Assembly (NCBI GenBank): GCA_949516455.1
Contig: CATILC010000208.1
Coordinates: 1-6,406, forward strand
DNA from: Flavobacteriia bacterium
GTDB lineage: Bacteria; Bacteroidota; Bacteroidia; Flavobacteriales; Schleiferiaceae
Length of the DNA stretch: 6,406 bases
Reading direction: 5' to 3'
This document shows positions 1 through 6,406 of the stretch, in pieces (the first letter of the stretch is position 1; each line of letters starts with the position of its first letter). The notes under the pieces are model-generated. The model saw nothing but the letters and a program-made list of their open reading frames with translations, had not been told where the DNA came from and ran no database searches. Position numbers and translations under genes: made by a program.

Positions 1-3000
1 CCGTCGGCAGCGGTAATGTAGTTGAACAGTGCCTGTTGGTAGGTAGCTCCCACCAAAGTACGGTTCAGATCACCGATGGGATATTGGTCACCTCCCTTCG
101 CTGTGAAGTCTGCCACTGCGAGATTGACATTGGGAGCGCCTTGAATTACCTGACCGTTTTGGACGATATAAGTACCGTTGTCCAATTGGATTTCGATAAT
201 GCGGCTTCCTGCTTGTACAATGTTGCCATTGACGTCATAGCTCAGTGCAGTTGCAGCAGAGTCCATGACGATGGAGAACCCTGCGATTTGAGCAAAGCGA
301 CCGGTTCCGCCACCTGAAGGACCATTTCCTGTGATGCGAGAAACGGAATTCTCCATCATCTCCTTGAATCGGTCGGGTGTGATGTCTTCAACGATGGTAA
401 CGAAGTTGCTGAAAGGCAACATGTCGAAGGTGTTGAGTTCCGAGATCGGCCCAGCAGCGATCAGATTGTTATTGCGAATTCCGCCTCCGTTTTGGATGCC
501 AATGTCGGCATTGGGTGCTCCAAAGCTCGCTGCATTTTTATTGGCTTGCCAGAGCATGGCATCAGCGATCATGTTTCCTTCATTGGTTTCCATTCCACGT
601 ACAGAATTTCGGCGTCCATCGAGTTCGACCTCTGATGTGGCAATGATGTTGCTGGCCAGATCGGCCACGTATGCTGAGACACTGTCCACAACGTTGGATT
701 GAAGCAATGAATCGGAGGCTACCCCACCGCTGACATTGGTACTGCCCACCCTGTAGAGTCCAGAGCCTGCATCAATGCTGCTTACTTCACCAGATGAATT
801 GAAGGTTAGATTGAGTTGCCCCACATATTTGTACTCTCCTGGAGTCGTGACCATGTAGACGGTTCTGCCCGAAGCATCTGTTTTTGTCATAGGATAAGTG
901 CCATAAATTGGGCCATCACCGGGTACGAGCGCTGTAGTGGTATCACCCAAGAGTTCACTTCCACCACCTGCGATGACCACATCGACACCGGTGAGTTGCG
1001 CAATGAGGGCAGTGTCTTCGTCGATTCCCTGTAGGTGGGAGATGAGAATGATCTTATCAACTCCCTGCCCCATGAGGTTGTCTATCTCATTCTGCACCGC
1101 AGAAGCCACATCGGTATCAATGGTGATCTGACCTGGGCTGGAGATGTTGTTCAGTTGGGAAGTGGTAGCACCAACAATTCCGATCTGCTCACCGCCCTTG
1201 TTCACAATGGTGCTTGAGGCAATATCGCCATTAGAGGCAAGCCCGGACAATGCAGGTTCTGTGCTCATGTCGAGATTGGCCGAGAGGTATGGCGTGGGGT
1301 TGATGCCGTTGACATCGTTGATGAAATCCGCCAATAGACCGGGACCAAAATCGAAGTCGTGGTTGCCCAAGCAGATTGCATCATAATCAATGGCCGCCAA
1401 CGCTATGGCATCATAGAGTGGGCCACTGGCACGATTCAAACCAGCAGAAAATTCAGGGCCAGCCAAGAAGTTGTCTCCAGAGGAAAGGGTCAGGTGCGCT
1501 CTTCCATTGCTGGTCGCAGAACTTCTCATATTGTCAATGAGGGTCTTGAAGCGTGCCACACCTCCGAAGTCCTCAACTCCTGATCCAGCGTTGATCAACT
1601 GAGATTCCCCATCGTTATTGTGCATGATGCTCAATGGAGTGGAACCGACATTGGCGCCTACTTCATAAAGACTCACAGTTCCGCTTACTTCTGCTGACAA
1701 CAAGAGCAGATCTTTTCCATTCGGGCTGGAAGCAGCAGGAATGAACTTCAGATCTTCCGGACCCAGATCTCCAACGCCTGGCGCATTTTCGGGCATGGAC
1801 CAATTGCGGTTGTTGTAGAAGAATTCAAAGGTGACATTGGCTGTATCGCTTATGTTGAAGCACATGATGCCTCCATGACGCTCGAGTCCTACAAACGCAT
1901 AGGTGTTGCCGCCCACGGTAGCCACCTCAATGGCTTCGGGCTCTGGCCCCTTGTCGTCTGATCGACTTTTGAAGCTGCTGTTGTCGTCATTGTTGGAGTT
2001 GAAATACGCCGGTTCGAGCTGTGCAACCATCTGTTCGATCATGTCACCACTGTCGTAAACGATCCTTCCTGTGGCGGGATCCACAATGGAGAACGATCGG
2101 CCACCATAAGAATAGATCTCCTCATAAAACCCATCACTGTCCGTATCTCCCATACTTGTGGTGATCTTCAAGCGACCCAGCAGCTCCTCGTCCTGAAGGG
2201 CAGATGCATTGGGGAATGCCACTGTATCCAGGGCGAGGTCCTCTACGCGATCTTCTTCTGAATATCCGTCATAATCGCGGGAATCTCCCTCATTTGCAGT
2301 TACGATATAAGACTTGCTGCCGTAAGAAACACTTTTAATGGCATCTGGTTGGTACATGCCGAACAAGTTGTCGAATGAACGAAAGTCGATCGCACTTGAC
2401 CTATTTGAGGCGTCGAGTTGGTAGCTGCTCCAATCCTTGTAGCCCAAACCGCTTACTGAAGCAATACTGGGTGTACCTGTGAGGTCGATCTTCGCTACGC
2501 CATTGTTTTCTTGCAAAATGACATATGCTTCGGTTCCTGTGGCATTGAAGGCAACGTATTCAGGCTCCATATCTTGAGCGAAAGAGGCATTGGGACCGTA
2601 CACGCGCAGTCCGGGAATGGTCTGGCCGTTGTAGGCTGAAAAGTCCAGCGTCGTAACATCAGATTGGGTAAGGTTTTGGGCGCCTGCACTCATATCGATC
2701 ACAGATACACTACCCAATGGGTCGATGGTGTAATTGTCATCGGGTTCTCCCTCATTTGCCGTGAGCACATAGTTGCCATTTGGATCGAAAGCAACCATAT
2801 CGGGAAGAGCGCCTACAGAGACACTACTTAAATATGTACCGGTGTTGTCGAAGAAAACCACAGAGCCGGGGTCGGTTCCTGATGAAATGGCTTCCACTGC
2901 AACAGCTATGACTCCATTGTATATGCTCAGGGACTGAACTCCGCCTCCATATGTGGAGAGGTCTATGCTTCCTGTTAAAGTAGGAGTATTGACGTTGGAG

Positions 3001-3206
3001 ATGTCGATCATATCCACACGATTCAATGACCCATTTGTGGAGAAGACCTTTTGACTTATTGGGTCATAGGCCACTATTTCAGAGCCTGAGTCGTCAAATA
3101 TTCCTGTTTCGTACGTGGATAGGTGCTGTATTCCTATCGTCTGTGCATCGGCTCCGAAAACGGAGAGTAAAAAGCACATTATCAGCGGTATGCAATTTTT
3201 GGTCAT
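1..3206 (-). CDS. Secreted choice-of-anchor I domain / 5'-nucleotidase-family metallophosphoesterase (3' end outside window)
   Basis: Open for 1068 codons with no stop before the left edge, so the C-terminus is missing. The ATG at 3206-3204 is the only in-frame ATG after the upstream stop at 3267-3269. Residues 1-21 look like a signal peptide (K3, hydrophobic 5-17, cleavage after ADA before Q22), so the protein is exported. Residues about 25-515 match the choice-of-anchor I module: DMVAFDPNG (136-144), ANEGEPDD (150-157), ANEGDSRDYDG (304-314), a calcium-loop-like DTDSDG (354-359), RSDDKGPEPE (415-424), GPEDLKFIP (482-490) and SAEVSGT (504-510). From about 525 follows a calcineurin-like phosphoesterase of the UshA/5'-nucleotidase type: HNNDGES (529-535), SGDN (576-579), GNHDFDFG (614-621) and SH (723-724). 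The C-terminal nucleotidase domain shows NEGNMIAD (875-882), NGGGIR (906-911) and GGDQYP (1038-1043). The likely role is hydrolysis of nucleotides or other phosphoesters outside the cytoplasm; the exact substrate is not visible. The first metal motif is DxE rather than DxH, and the usual GHxH is GGGSE (747-751). The unseen end may carry a type IX secretion signal, which is inference. The family assignment is secure; the activity is less so. Confidence 0.93.
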   Translation of the reverse strand, partial: MTKNCIPLIMCFLLSVFGADAQTIGIQHLSTYETGIFDDSGSEIVAYDPISQKVFSTNGSLNRVDMIDISNVNTPTLTGSIDLSTYGGGVQSLSIYNGVIAVAVEAISSGTDPGSVVFFDNTGTYLSSVSVGALPDMVAFDPNGNYVLTANEGEPDDNYTIDPLGSVSVIDMSAGAQNLTQSDVTTLDFSAYNGQTIPGLRVYGPNASFAQDMEPEYVAFNATGTEAYVILQENNGVAKIDLTGTPSIASVSGLGYKDWSSYQLDASNRSSAIDFRSFDNLFGMYQPDAIKSVSYGSKSYIVTANEGDSRDYDGYSEEDRVEDLALDTVAFPNASALQDEELLGRLKITTSMGDTDSDGFYEEIYSYGGRSFSIVDPATGRIVYDSGDMIEQMVAQLEPAYFNSNNDDNSSFKSRSDDKGPEPEAIEVATVGGNTYAFVGLERHGGIMCFNISDTANVTFEFFYNNRNWSMPENAPGVGDLGPEDLKFIPAASSPNGKDLLLLSAEVSGTVSLYEVGANVGSTPLSIMHNNDGESQLINAGSGVEDFGGVARFKTLIDNMRSSATSNGRAHLTLSSGDNFLAGPEFSAGLNRASGPLYDAIALAAIDYDAICLGNHDFDFGPGLLADFINDVNGINPTPYLSANLDMSTEPALSGLASNGDIASSTIVNKGGEQIGIVGATTSQLNNISSPGQITIDTDVASAVQNEIDNLMGQGVDKIILISHLQGIDEDTALIAQLTGVDVVIAGGGSELLGDTTTALVPGDGPIYGTYPMTKTDASGRTVYMVTTPGEYKYVGQLNLTFNSSGEVSSIDAGSGLYRVGSTNVSGGVASDSLLQSNVVDSVSAYVADLASNIIATSEVELDGRRNSVRGMETNEGNMIADAMLWQANKNAASFGAPNADIGIQNGGGIRNNNLIAAGPISELNTFDMLPFSNFVTIVEDITPDRFKEMMENSVSRITGNGPSGGGTGRFAQIAGFSIVMDSAATALSYDVNGNIVQAGSRIIEIQLDNGTYIVQNGQVIQGAPNVNLAVADFTAKGGDQYPIGDLNRTLVGATYQQALFNYITAAD

Positions 3207-3475
3207 GAGTCCAATTTTTAGAGGTTTAATTGAACGCAAGCTAGATTCATGGAATTGCTGAACTGATTAATCGCACTTTTTCAAATAGTGATTTCTGAGT
3301 TACTTATTTGGGTCTCATGTTACAGGAAAGAAAACGCCGCCTCCAATTAATTGTCGGTTTTCGGCTAACATTTTTTTTGAATCTAATAGCTTTCATAGGG
3401 TCTGACAGATGGTTCGCCCTACAAGAACAGCTTTTTTAAAGTTGTCCAACAAATGATCTGGAATGATTTCAGTTG
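3207..3475. other. Intergenic region before the secreted phosphoesterase gene
   Basis: This 269-bp AT-rich gap separates the YrdC/YciO-type gene from the secreted phosphoesterase gene. It must contain any leader and promoter of the latter, but I find no good TAnnTTTG element on the minus strand. The bases just before the ATG at 3206 are A-rich and have no Shine-Dalgarno match, as is common in Bacteroidota. A perfect 10-bp palindrome, CAATTAATTG, sits at 3344-3353. The run of eight T at 3371-3378 is on the plus strand, so it cannot end the minus-strand genes. No convincing intrinsic terminator for the upstream gene was seen. Confidence 0.5.
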
Positions 3476-4105
3476 TTAAGAGGATATTAGGTGTATTGCT
3501 CCTTTTCCACTTCTAAGAAGTTCCGGTTCACCGCTTGTCAGGTCCACGATCGTGCTTGCTGAATTGTCCCCATAACCCGCATCCAATACAAGCTCGATCT
3601 GTTGTCCGTACTTCTCTGCGATCAGTTCGGGATCTGTAGTATACTCGATCACTTCATCGGGATCGTGCACGGAGCTGACAACCAGTGGCCCGTCAAGCTG
3701 CTCTGCCAAGGCCCTGGGAATACTGTGGTCAGGTATCCGTATGCCGATGGACTTTCTATTCGCCTCAAAGAGTTTGGGTATCGAGCGGCTGGCGGGGAGA
3801 ATGAAGGTGAAGGGCCCTGGAAGGCATCGTTTGAGCGTCTTGAATGCCGTGGAGGGAATGGGGCGGGTAAATTGGGAAAGTCGGCTCAGGTCGTCAAAGA
3901 CAATGGAAAATTCAGCTTCTTTTGGCTTCAATCCTTTGATCCTTGCCAACCGCCTCATGGCCTTCACACTCCGCAGGTCACAGGCAAAGGAGTAGACCGT
4001 ATCCGTAGGGACTACGACGAGGCCATCCGCTTTGAGAACAGCAACAGCTCGTTCTATGATCTTAATCGAGGGGTTCTCCGGATATATCCGGATCTGCTCA
4101 GCCAT
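3476..4105 (-). CDS. YrdC/YciO-family L-threonylcarbamoyladenylate synthase-like protein
   Basis: A 209-residue single-domain YrdC-fold protein. TsaC/Sua5 members make threonylcarbamoyl-AMP from threonine, bicarbonate and ATP, the first step of t6A formation at position 37 of ANN-decoding tRNAs. Seen here: PTDTVY (33-38) on the nucleotide-binding strand, a basic KGLKPK stretch (57-62), PGPFTFIL (96-103), RKSIGIRIP (117-125), SSVHDPDE (144-151), STIVDLT (184-190) and RSGKG (198-202). The C-terminal Sua5 domain is absent. The TFIL, KSIGIRIP and SSV pattern resembles E. coli YciO more than TsaC, and the usual STSAN-type motif is replaced by SSVHD. YciO is reported to be much weaker in this reaction, so the cellular role is open. 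I chose the ATG at 4105: the frame extends only to a TTG at 4138, and MAEQIRIYPENP is a typical family N-terminus. The start overlaps the stop of the transaldolase gene by 8 bases (ATGGCTGA), which points to translational coupling. Confidence 0.9.
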   Translation of the reverse strand: MAEQIRIYPENPSIKIIERAVAVLKADGLVVVPTDTVYSFACDLRSVKAMRRLARIKGLKPKEAEFSIVFDDLSRLSQFTRPIPSTAFKTLKRCLPGPFTFILPASRSIPKLFEANRKSIGIRIPDHSIPRALAEQLDGPLVVSSVHDPDEVIEYTTDPELIAEKYGQQIELVLDAGYGDNSASTIVDLTSGEPELLRSGKGAIHLISS

Positions 4106-4754
4106 TTCCCTTGCTGTGGTCGGCGAGAAACTTTTCAAGACCGATGTCCGTGAGTGGATGCTTCAACAGACCCGTGATGCTGCTCAGTGGGCCGGTCATG
4201 ACATCTGCGCCTGCCTCAGCACATTCGATCACGTGCATGGTGTGGCGAACACTCGCCGCCAAGATCTTCGTTTCAAAAGCGTAATTGTCATAGATCAGGC
4301 GGATCTGTTCGATCAGGGCCATGCCTGCTGTGGAAATATCGTCCAAACGACCGATGAAAGGGGAGACGTAGGTAGCTCCCGCCTTGGCAGCCAACAAGGC
4401 CTGTCCGGCACTGAATACCAGGGTGCAATTCGTCGGTATGCCCTGATCGCTGAAATACCGCAGGGCCTTGACACCATCCTTGATCATGGGCACTTTCACA
4501 ACGATCTGAGGGTGCAGGTCGGCCAGTGTTTCGCCCTCTTTTACGATGCCATCGAAATCAGTGGAGATGACCTCAGCACTCACCGGACCGTCGACTGCCT
4601 CGCAAATGTCCAAATAGTGTTGCCGAATACTTTCCGCACCCGTGATCCCTTCTTTGGCCATCAATGAGGGATTGGTGGTGACCCCGTCGAGAATTCCCAG
4701 CTGCTGAGCTTCTTTTATCTGATCGAGATTGGCTGTATCAATGAAAAATTCCAT
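4098..4754 (-). CDS. tal: Transaldolase, small FSA/TalC-type
   Basis: A complete 218-residue protein of the short single-domain transaldolase/fructose-6-phosphate aldolase family, a cytoplasmic TIM-barrel enzyme usually built as a ring of ten subunits. Transaldolase moves a dihydroxyacetone unit between sedoheptulose-7-phosphate and glyceraldehyde-3-phosphate in the non-oxidative pentose phosphate pathway. Visible residues: D6 in FFIDTAN, GVTTNPS (24-30), the Schiff-base lysine K87 in VVKVPM, TNCTLVFS (108-115), PFIGRLDD (132-139) and the phosphate-binding LAASVR (165-170). Two positions separate the activities in this family. E61 (in SAEV) stands where E. coli FsaA has Q59, and F133 (in PFIG) where FsaA has Y131. 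Both are the transaldolase form, so true transaldolase is preferred over fructose-6-phosphate aldolase. The ATG at 4754 is well placed for the conserved N-terminus. The gene has its own candidate promoter and is the first gene of a two-gene unit with the YrdC/YciO-type gene. Confidence 0.96.
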   Translation of the reverse strand: MEFFIDTANLDQIKEAQQLGILDGVTTNPSLMAKEGITGAESIRQHYLDICEAVDGPVSAEVISTDFDGIVKEGETLADLHPQIVVKVPMIKDGVKALRYFSDQGIPTNCTLVFSAGQALLAAKAGATYVSPFIGRLDDISTAGMALIEQIRLIYDNYAFETKILAASVRHTMHVIECAEAGADVMTGPLSSITGLLKHPLTDIGLEKFLADHSKGNG

Positions 4755-4770
4755 GCGTCCGTATTTTGCC

Positions 4771-4778
4771 CAAATGTA
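4771..4778 (-). promoter_or_regulatory. Candidate Bacteroidota -7 promoter element for the transaldolase gene
   Basis: The minus strand reads TACATTTG here, an exact match to the Bacteroidota -7 consensus TAnnTTTG. It ends 16 bases before the transaldolase ATG at 4754, so the leader would be very short. A weak -33 candidate, TCTG, lies at 4799-4796 with a 17-base spacer, somewhat shorter than usual. The element lies in the 98-bp gap after the kinase stop codon and would drive the transaldolase and YrdC/YciO-type genes together. Confidence 0.45.
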
Positions 4779-4795
4779 CGCAGTGAAGACGCCTT

Positions 4796-4807
4796 CAGAG
4801 CACTCTG
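4796..4807. repeat. Short inverted repeat upstream of the transaldolase promoter
   Basis: CAGAGCACTCTG consists of two 5-bp arms, CAGAG and CTCTG, around a 2-bp centre. The centre is too small for a stable RNA hairpin, and no T-run follows on the minus strand, so it is not a terminator. It overlaps the expected -33 region of the candidate promoter at 4771-4778, a place where a dimeric regulator could bind. A 5-bp dyad can also arise by chance. Confidence 0.3.
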
Positions 4808-4852
4808 CTCAGCTTGAATTCGCGCTTGGCTTGTGAAGAAATGCAGACCTGC

Positions 4853-6406
4853 TTAGGCCACCAGGCCTTCGATCCATTTTTCGAGTTCGTTGCCCAGGTC
4901 CGACAGCGCTGTATCCAGCTGTTCAGACCAAACAAGCAGTTCGTCCGTCCAACCAGATCCATTCAACTCGAGTTGCTTTGTCTTGATCTCCTTGGACAGC
5001 TCGGGTGCGCCGAGCATGGCAATGACAGGGTATATGCTGTGCAGCAAATTGGCAAAGGCTGAAGGTTCTTTTGCTCGTGTGAGGCGGCCGAGATTCTCCC
5101 GTTCTGAGGGGAGGCTTTTCAGAAACTCATGGACCATCTCCTTTGCATAGTCCATGTCCCCTCCGAAATACAACTCGATGTGTTCTTTTTTCACTCTACT
5201 CACTCTAAATGGAAGCGGCAAAGGTATTCTTTCTGAAGATTCATTTATGTTCTTTCGAGAGAGCTGTATCTGTATCGCTGCTTTGAGCTGATCTGGAGTG
5301 AAAGGTTTGGTCAGGTGTTCATCCATACCTGCAGCAAGTGCTTTTCGCCTGTCGTCCAAAAGGGCGGATGCCGTCAAGGCGATGATGGGGACCCGGTGGT
5401 TCGGATTGGTCTTATCTGCCCGAATGATCCGGGTGGCTTCATATCCGTCCATTACAGGCATCTGCATGTCCATGAGAATCAGGTCAAACTTCTCCTTCTC
5501 ACTCAGAACCACAGCTTCCTTACCGTTGTTGGCGAGTTCGGAATCGGAAGACCAGCGTTTGAGAATGCTCTGGATGTAGCGCTGGTTCATGAAGGTGTCC
5601 TCCACGATGAGAAATTTGAGTTGAGTAAGGTCTACTGCAACGCCTGAAGATCCCGCTTCTGTGCTCAGTTGGCCGCCGCCATCCCCATCCGCCATTTGAG
5701 CTTTGAGTTCAAAGCGGAATGTGCTGCCTTTTCCGGTCTCGCTTTCCACGTTTATGCTCCCCCCATGCAATTCAACCAGCTTTTTGCAAATGGGCAAACC
5801 CAGACCTGTACCCCCATAATTCTTATGGGTATCCCTACCTTCTGCTTGCTTGAATTTCTCGAAGATCTCGGGCAACTTCTTCTCAGGGATCCCAATTCCA
5901 GTGTCCTCGATCTTCGCCTGAAGCCAACATTCTCCATCCTCGCCAGTTTGCGCATCTAAGTACAAAGCGATCTTGCCGTTGTGTGTGAATTTGATGGCGT
6001 TTCCGATGAGGTTCAGGAGCACTTGGTTCAGTATGTTCCTGTCCAAGCGGAGTAATTGCGGAACCTTTTCACCAATGAAATATTCCAATTGATTGCTGTT
6101 CTCCTCTGCCTTTACTTTCATTGTCCGGCACATCATGACCACTGTTTGATGGATGTTCACCAAACTCGGTGCGAGTTCCATTTGCCCCGCTTCGATCTTG
6201 GACAGGTCGAGAATGTCACTGATCAGACCATGCAACACGTCAGCAGCATGCTTCACATCCTGTACGTAGGTCTCTTGTTCTGGATTCAAACGGGTATCGC
6301 TCAGCAAATTCGCCATGCCGATCACGGCATTGAGCGGTGTGCGGATCTCGTGACTCATTTGGGCCAAAAATTCCTTCTCGGCCTGCCTTGCTTCATCTGC
6401 CTCTTC
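4853..6406 (-). CDS. Hybrid sensor histidine kinase/response regulator with C-terminal HPt-like domain (5' end outside window)
   Basis: The last 517 residues of a hybrid kinase; the frame is open to the right edge, so the start and the sensory region are not seen. Numbering from the edge, residues 1-13 are a charged coiled-coil stretch (EEADEARQAEKEF). HisKA follows with the phosphoacceptor H19 in SHEIRTPLN. The ATP-binding domain has the N-box around N136, the G1 box DTGIGI (168-173) and the G2 box GGTGLGL (198-204). After a Gly-rich linker (about 238-250) comes a receiver domain (263-384) with acidic E269 and D270, phosphoacceptor D313 in LMDMQMP, T345 and K367. The last 110 residues look like an HPt domain: LHSIYPVIAMLGAPELS carries H456 at the phosphotransfer position. 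This layout suggests a His-Asp-His phosphorelay to a separate response regulator; no DNA-binding output is visible. The first in-frame ATG in the window (6358) lies inside the H-box motif and cannot be the true start. The signal sensed is unknown. Confidence 0.95.
   Translation of the reverse strand, partial: EEADEARQAEKEFLAQMSHEIRTPLNAVIGMANLLSDTRLNPEQETYVQDVKHAADVLHGLISDILDLSKIEAGQMELAPSLVNIHQTVVMMCRTMKVKAEENSNQLEYFIGEKVPQLLRLDRNILNQVLLNLIGNAIKFTHNGKIALYLDAQTGEDGECWLQAKIEDTGIGIPEKKLPEIFEKFKQAEGRDTHKNYGGTGLGLPICKKLVELHGGSINVESETGKGSTFRFELKAQMADGDGGGQLSTEAGSSGVAVDLTQLKFLIVEDTFMNQRYIQSILKRWSSDSELANNGKEAVVLSEKEKFDLILMDMQMPVMDGYEATRIIRADKTNPNHRVPIIALTASALLDDRRKALAAGMDEHLTKPFTPDQLKAAIQIQLSRKNINESSERIPLPLPFRVSRVKKEHIELYFGGDMDYAKEMVHEFLKSLPSERENLGRLTRAKEPSAFANLLHSIYPVIAMLGAPELSKEIKTKQLELNGSGWTDELLVWSEQLDTALSDLGNELEKWIEGLVA

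Noticed and set aside
36..1583. Series of plus-strand frames of 60-123 codons
   Set aside because: All are antisense to the secreted phosphoesterase gene, whose motifs are unmistakable in the opposite strand.
2495..2689. Minus-strand frame of 64 codons
   Set aside because: It lies in another frame inside the choice-of-anchor I coding region and has no features of its own.
3371..3378. Run of eight T as a possible terminator
   Set aside because: The T-run is on the plus strand, while all genes here are transcribed from the minus strand, and no strong GC-rich stem precedes it.
4106..4138. Upstream extension of the YrdC/YciO-type gene to position 4138
   Set aside because: The codon at 4138 is TTG, lies deep in the transaldolase gene, and adds residues not typical of the family; the ATG at 4105 fits the overlap and the family N-terminus.
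3602..4667. Long plus-strand reading frames at 3602-4153 and 4032-4667
   Set aside because: They lie antisense to the well-supported YrdC/YciO-type and transaldolase genes, and their translations show no recognisable domain.
4784..4797. Hairpin TGAAG-ACGC-CTTCA as terminator of the kinase gene
   Set aside because: The stem is only 5 bp, and the minus strand continues with a mixed sequence rather than a T-run.
5298..5959. Plus-strand frames and a minus-strand 67-codon frame (5752-5955)
   Set aside because: They overlap the ATPase and receiver domains of the hybrid kinase in other frames.
6358..6367. Start of the kinase at TTG 6367 or ATG 6358
   Set aside because: Both are at the H-box inside the HisKA domain, and the frame stays open to the edge with a coiled-coil sequence, so the true start is outside the window.

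Overview
The window most likely comes from the chromosome of a Bacteroidota bacterium. This is inferred from four things: a long secreted protein with a short signal peptide ending in a typical AxA-Q cleavage site, start regions without a clear Shine-Dalgarno sequence, a promoter-like TAnnTTTG element, and a hybrid histidine kinase of a type common in that phylum. All four supported genes lie on the minus strand, so transcription runs from high to low coordinates. I found no RNA gene, mobile element or CRISPR array.

In order of transcription: (1) 6406-4853 is the 3' part of a hybrid sensor histidine kinase (HisKA, HATPase, receiver and a C-terminal HPt-like domain). Its sensory part lies beyond the right edge. 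(2) After a 98-bp gap with a candidate promoter come a small transaldolase (4754-4098) and a YrdC/YciO-type threonylcarbamoyl-AMP synthase-like protein (4105-3476). These two genes overlap by 8 bases and very probably form an operon. (3) After a 269-bp gap comes a very large exported protein (3206 to beyond position 1). It joins a choice-of-anchor I module to a UshA/5'-nucleotidase-type metallophosphoesterase with its C-terminal nucleotidase domain. It is open for all 1068 codons visible and fills half of the window.

The genes do not make an obvious single pathway. The transaldolase serves the non-oxidative pentose phosphate pathway. The YrdC/YciO protein belongs to a family linked to tRNA t6A modification. 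The exported protein probably releases phosphate from nucleotides or other phosphoesters outside the cytoplasm. The kinase is a multistep phosphorelay protein without its own DNA-binding output in the visible part.

I see no new multi-gene system. The points most worth a second look are the altered metal-ligand motifs of the exported phosphoesterase, the degenerate HPt motif of the kinase, the YciO-like rather than TsaC-like active site, and the promoter/dyad before the transaldolase.
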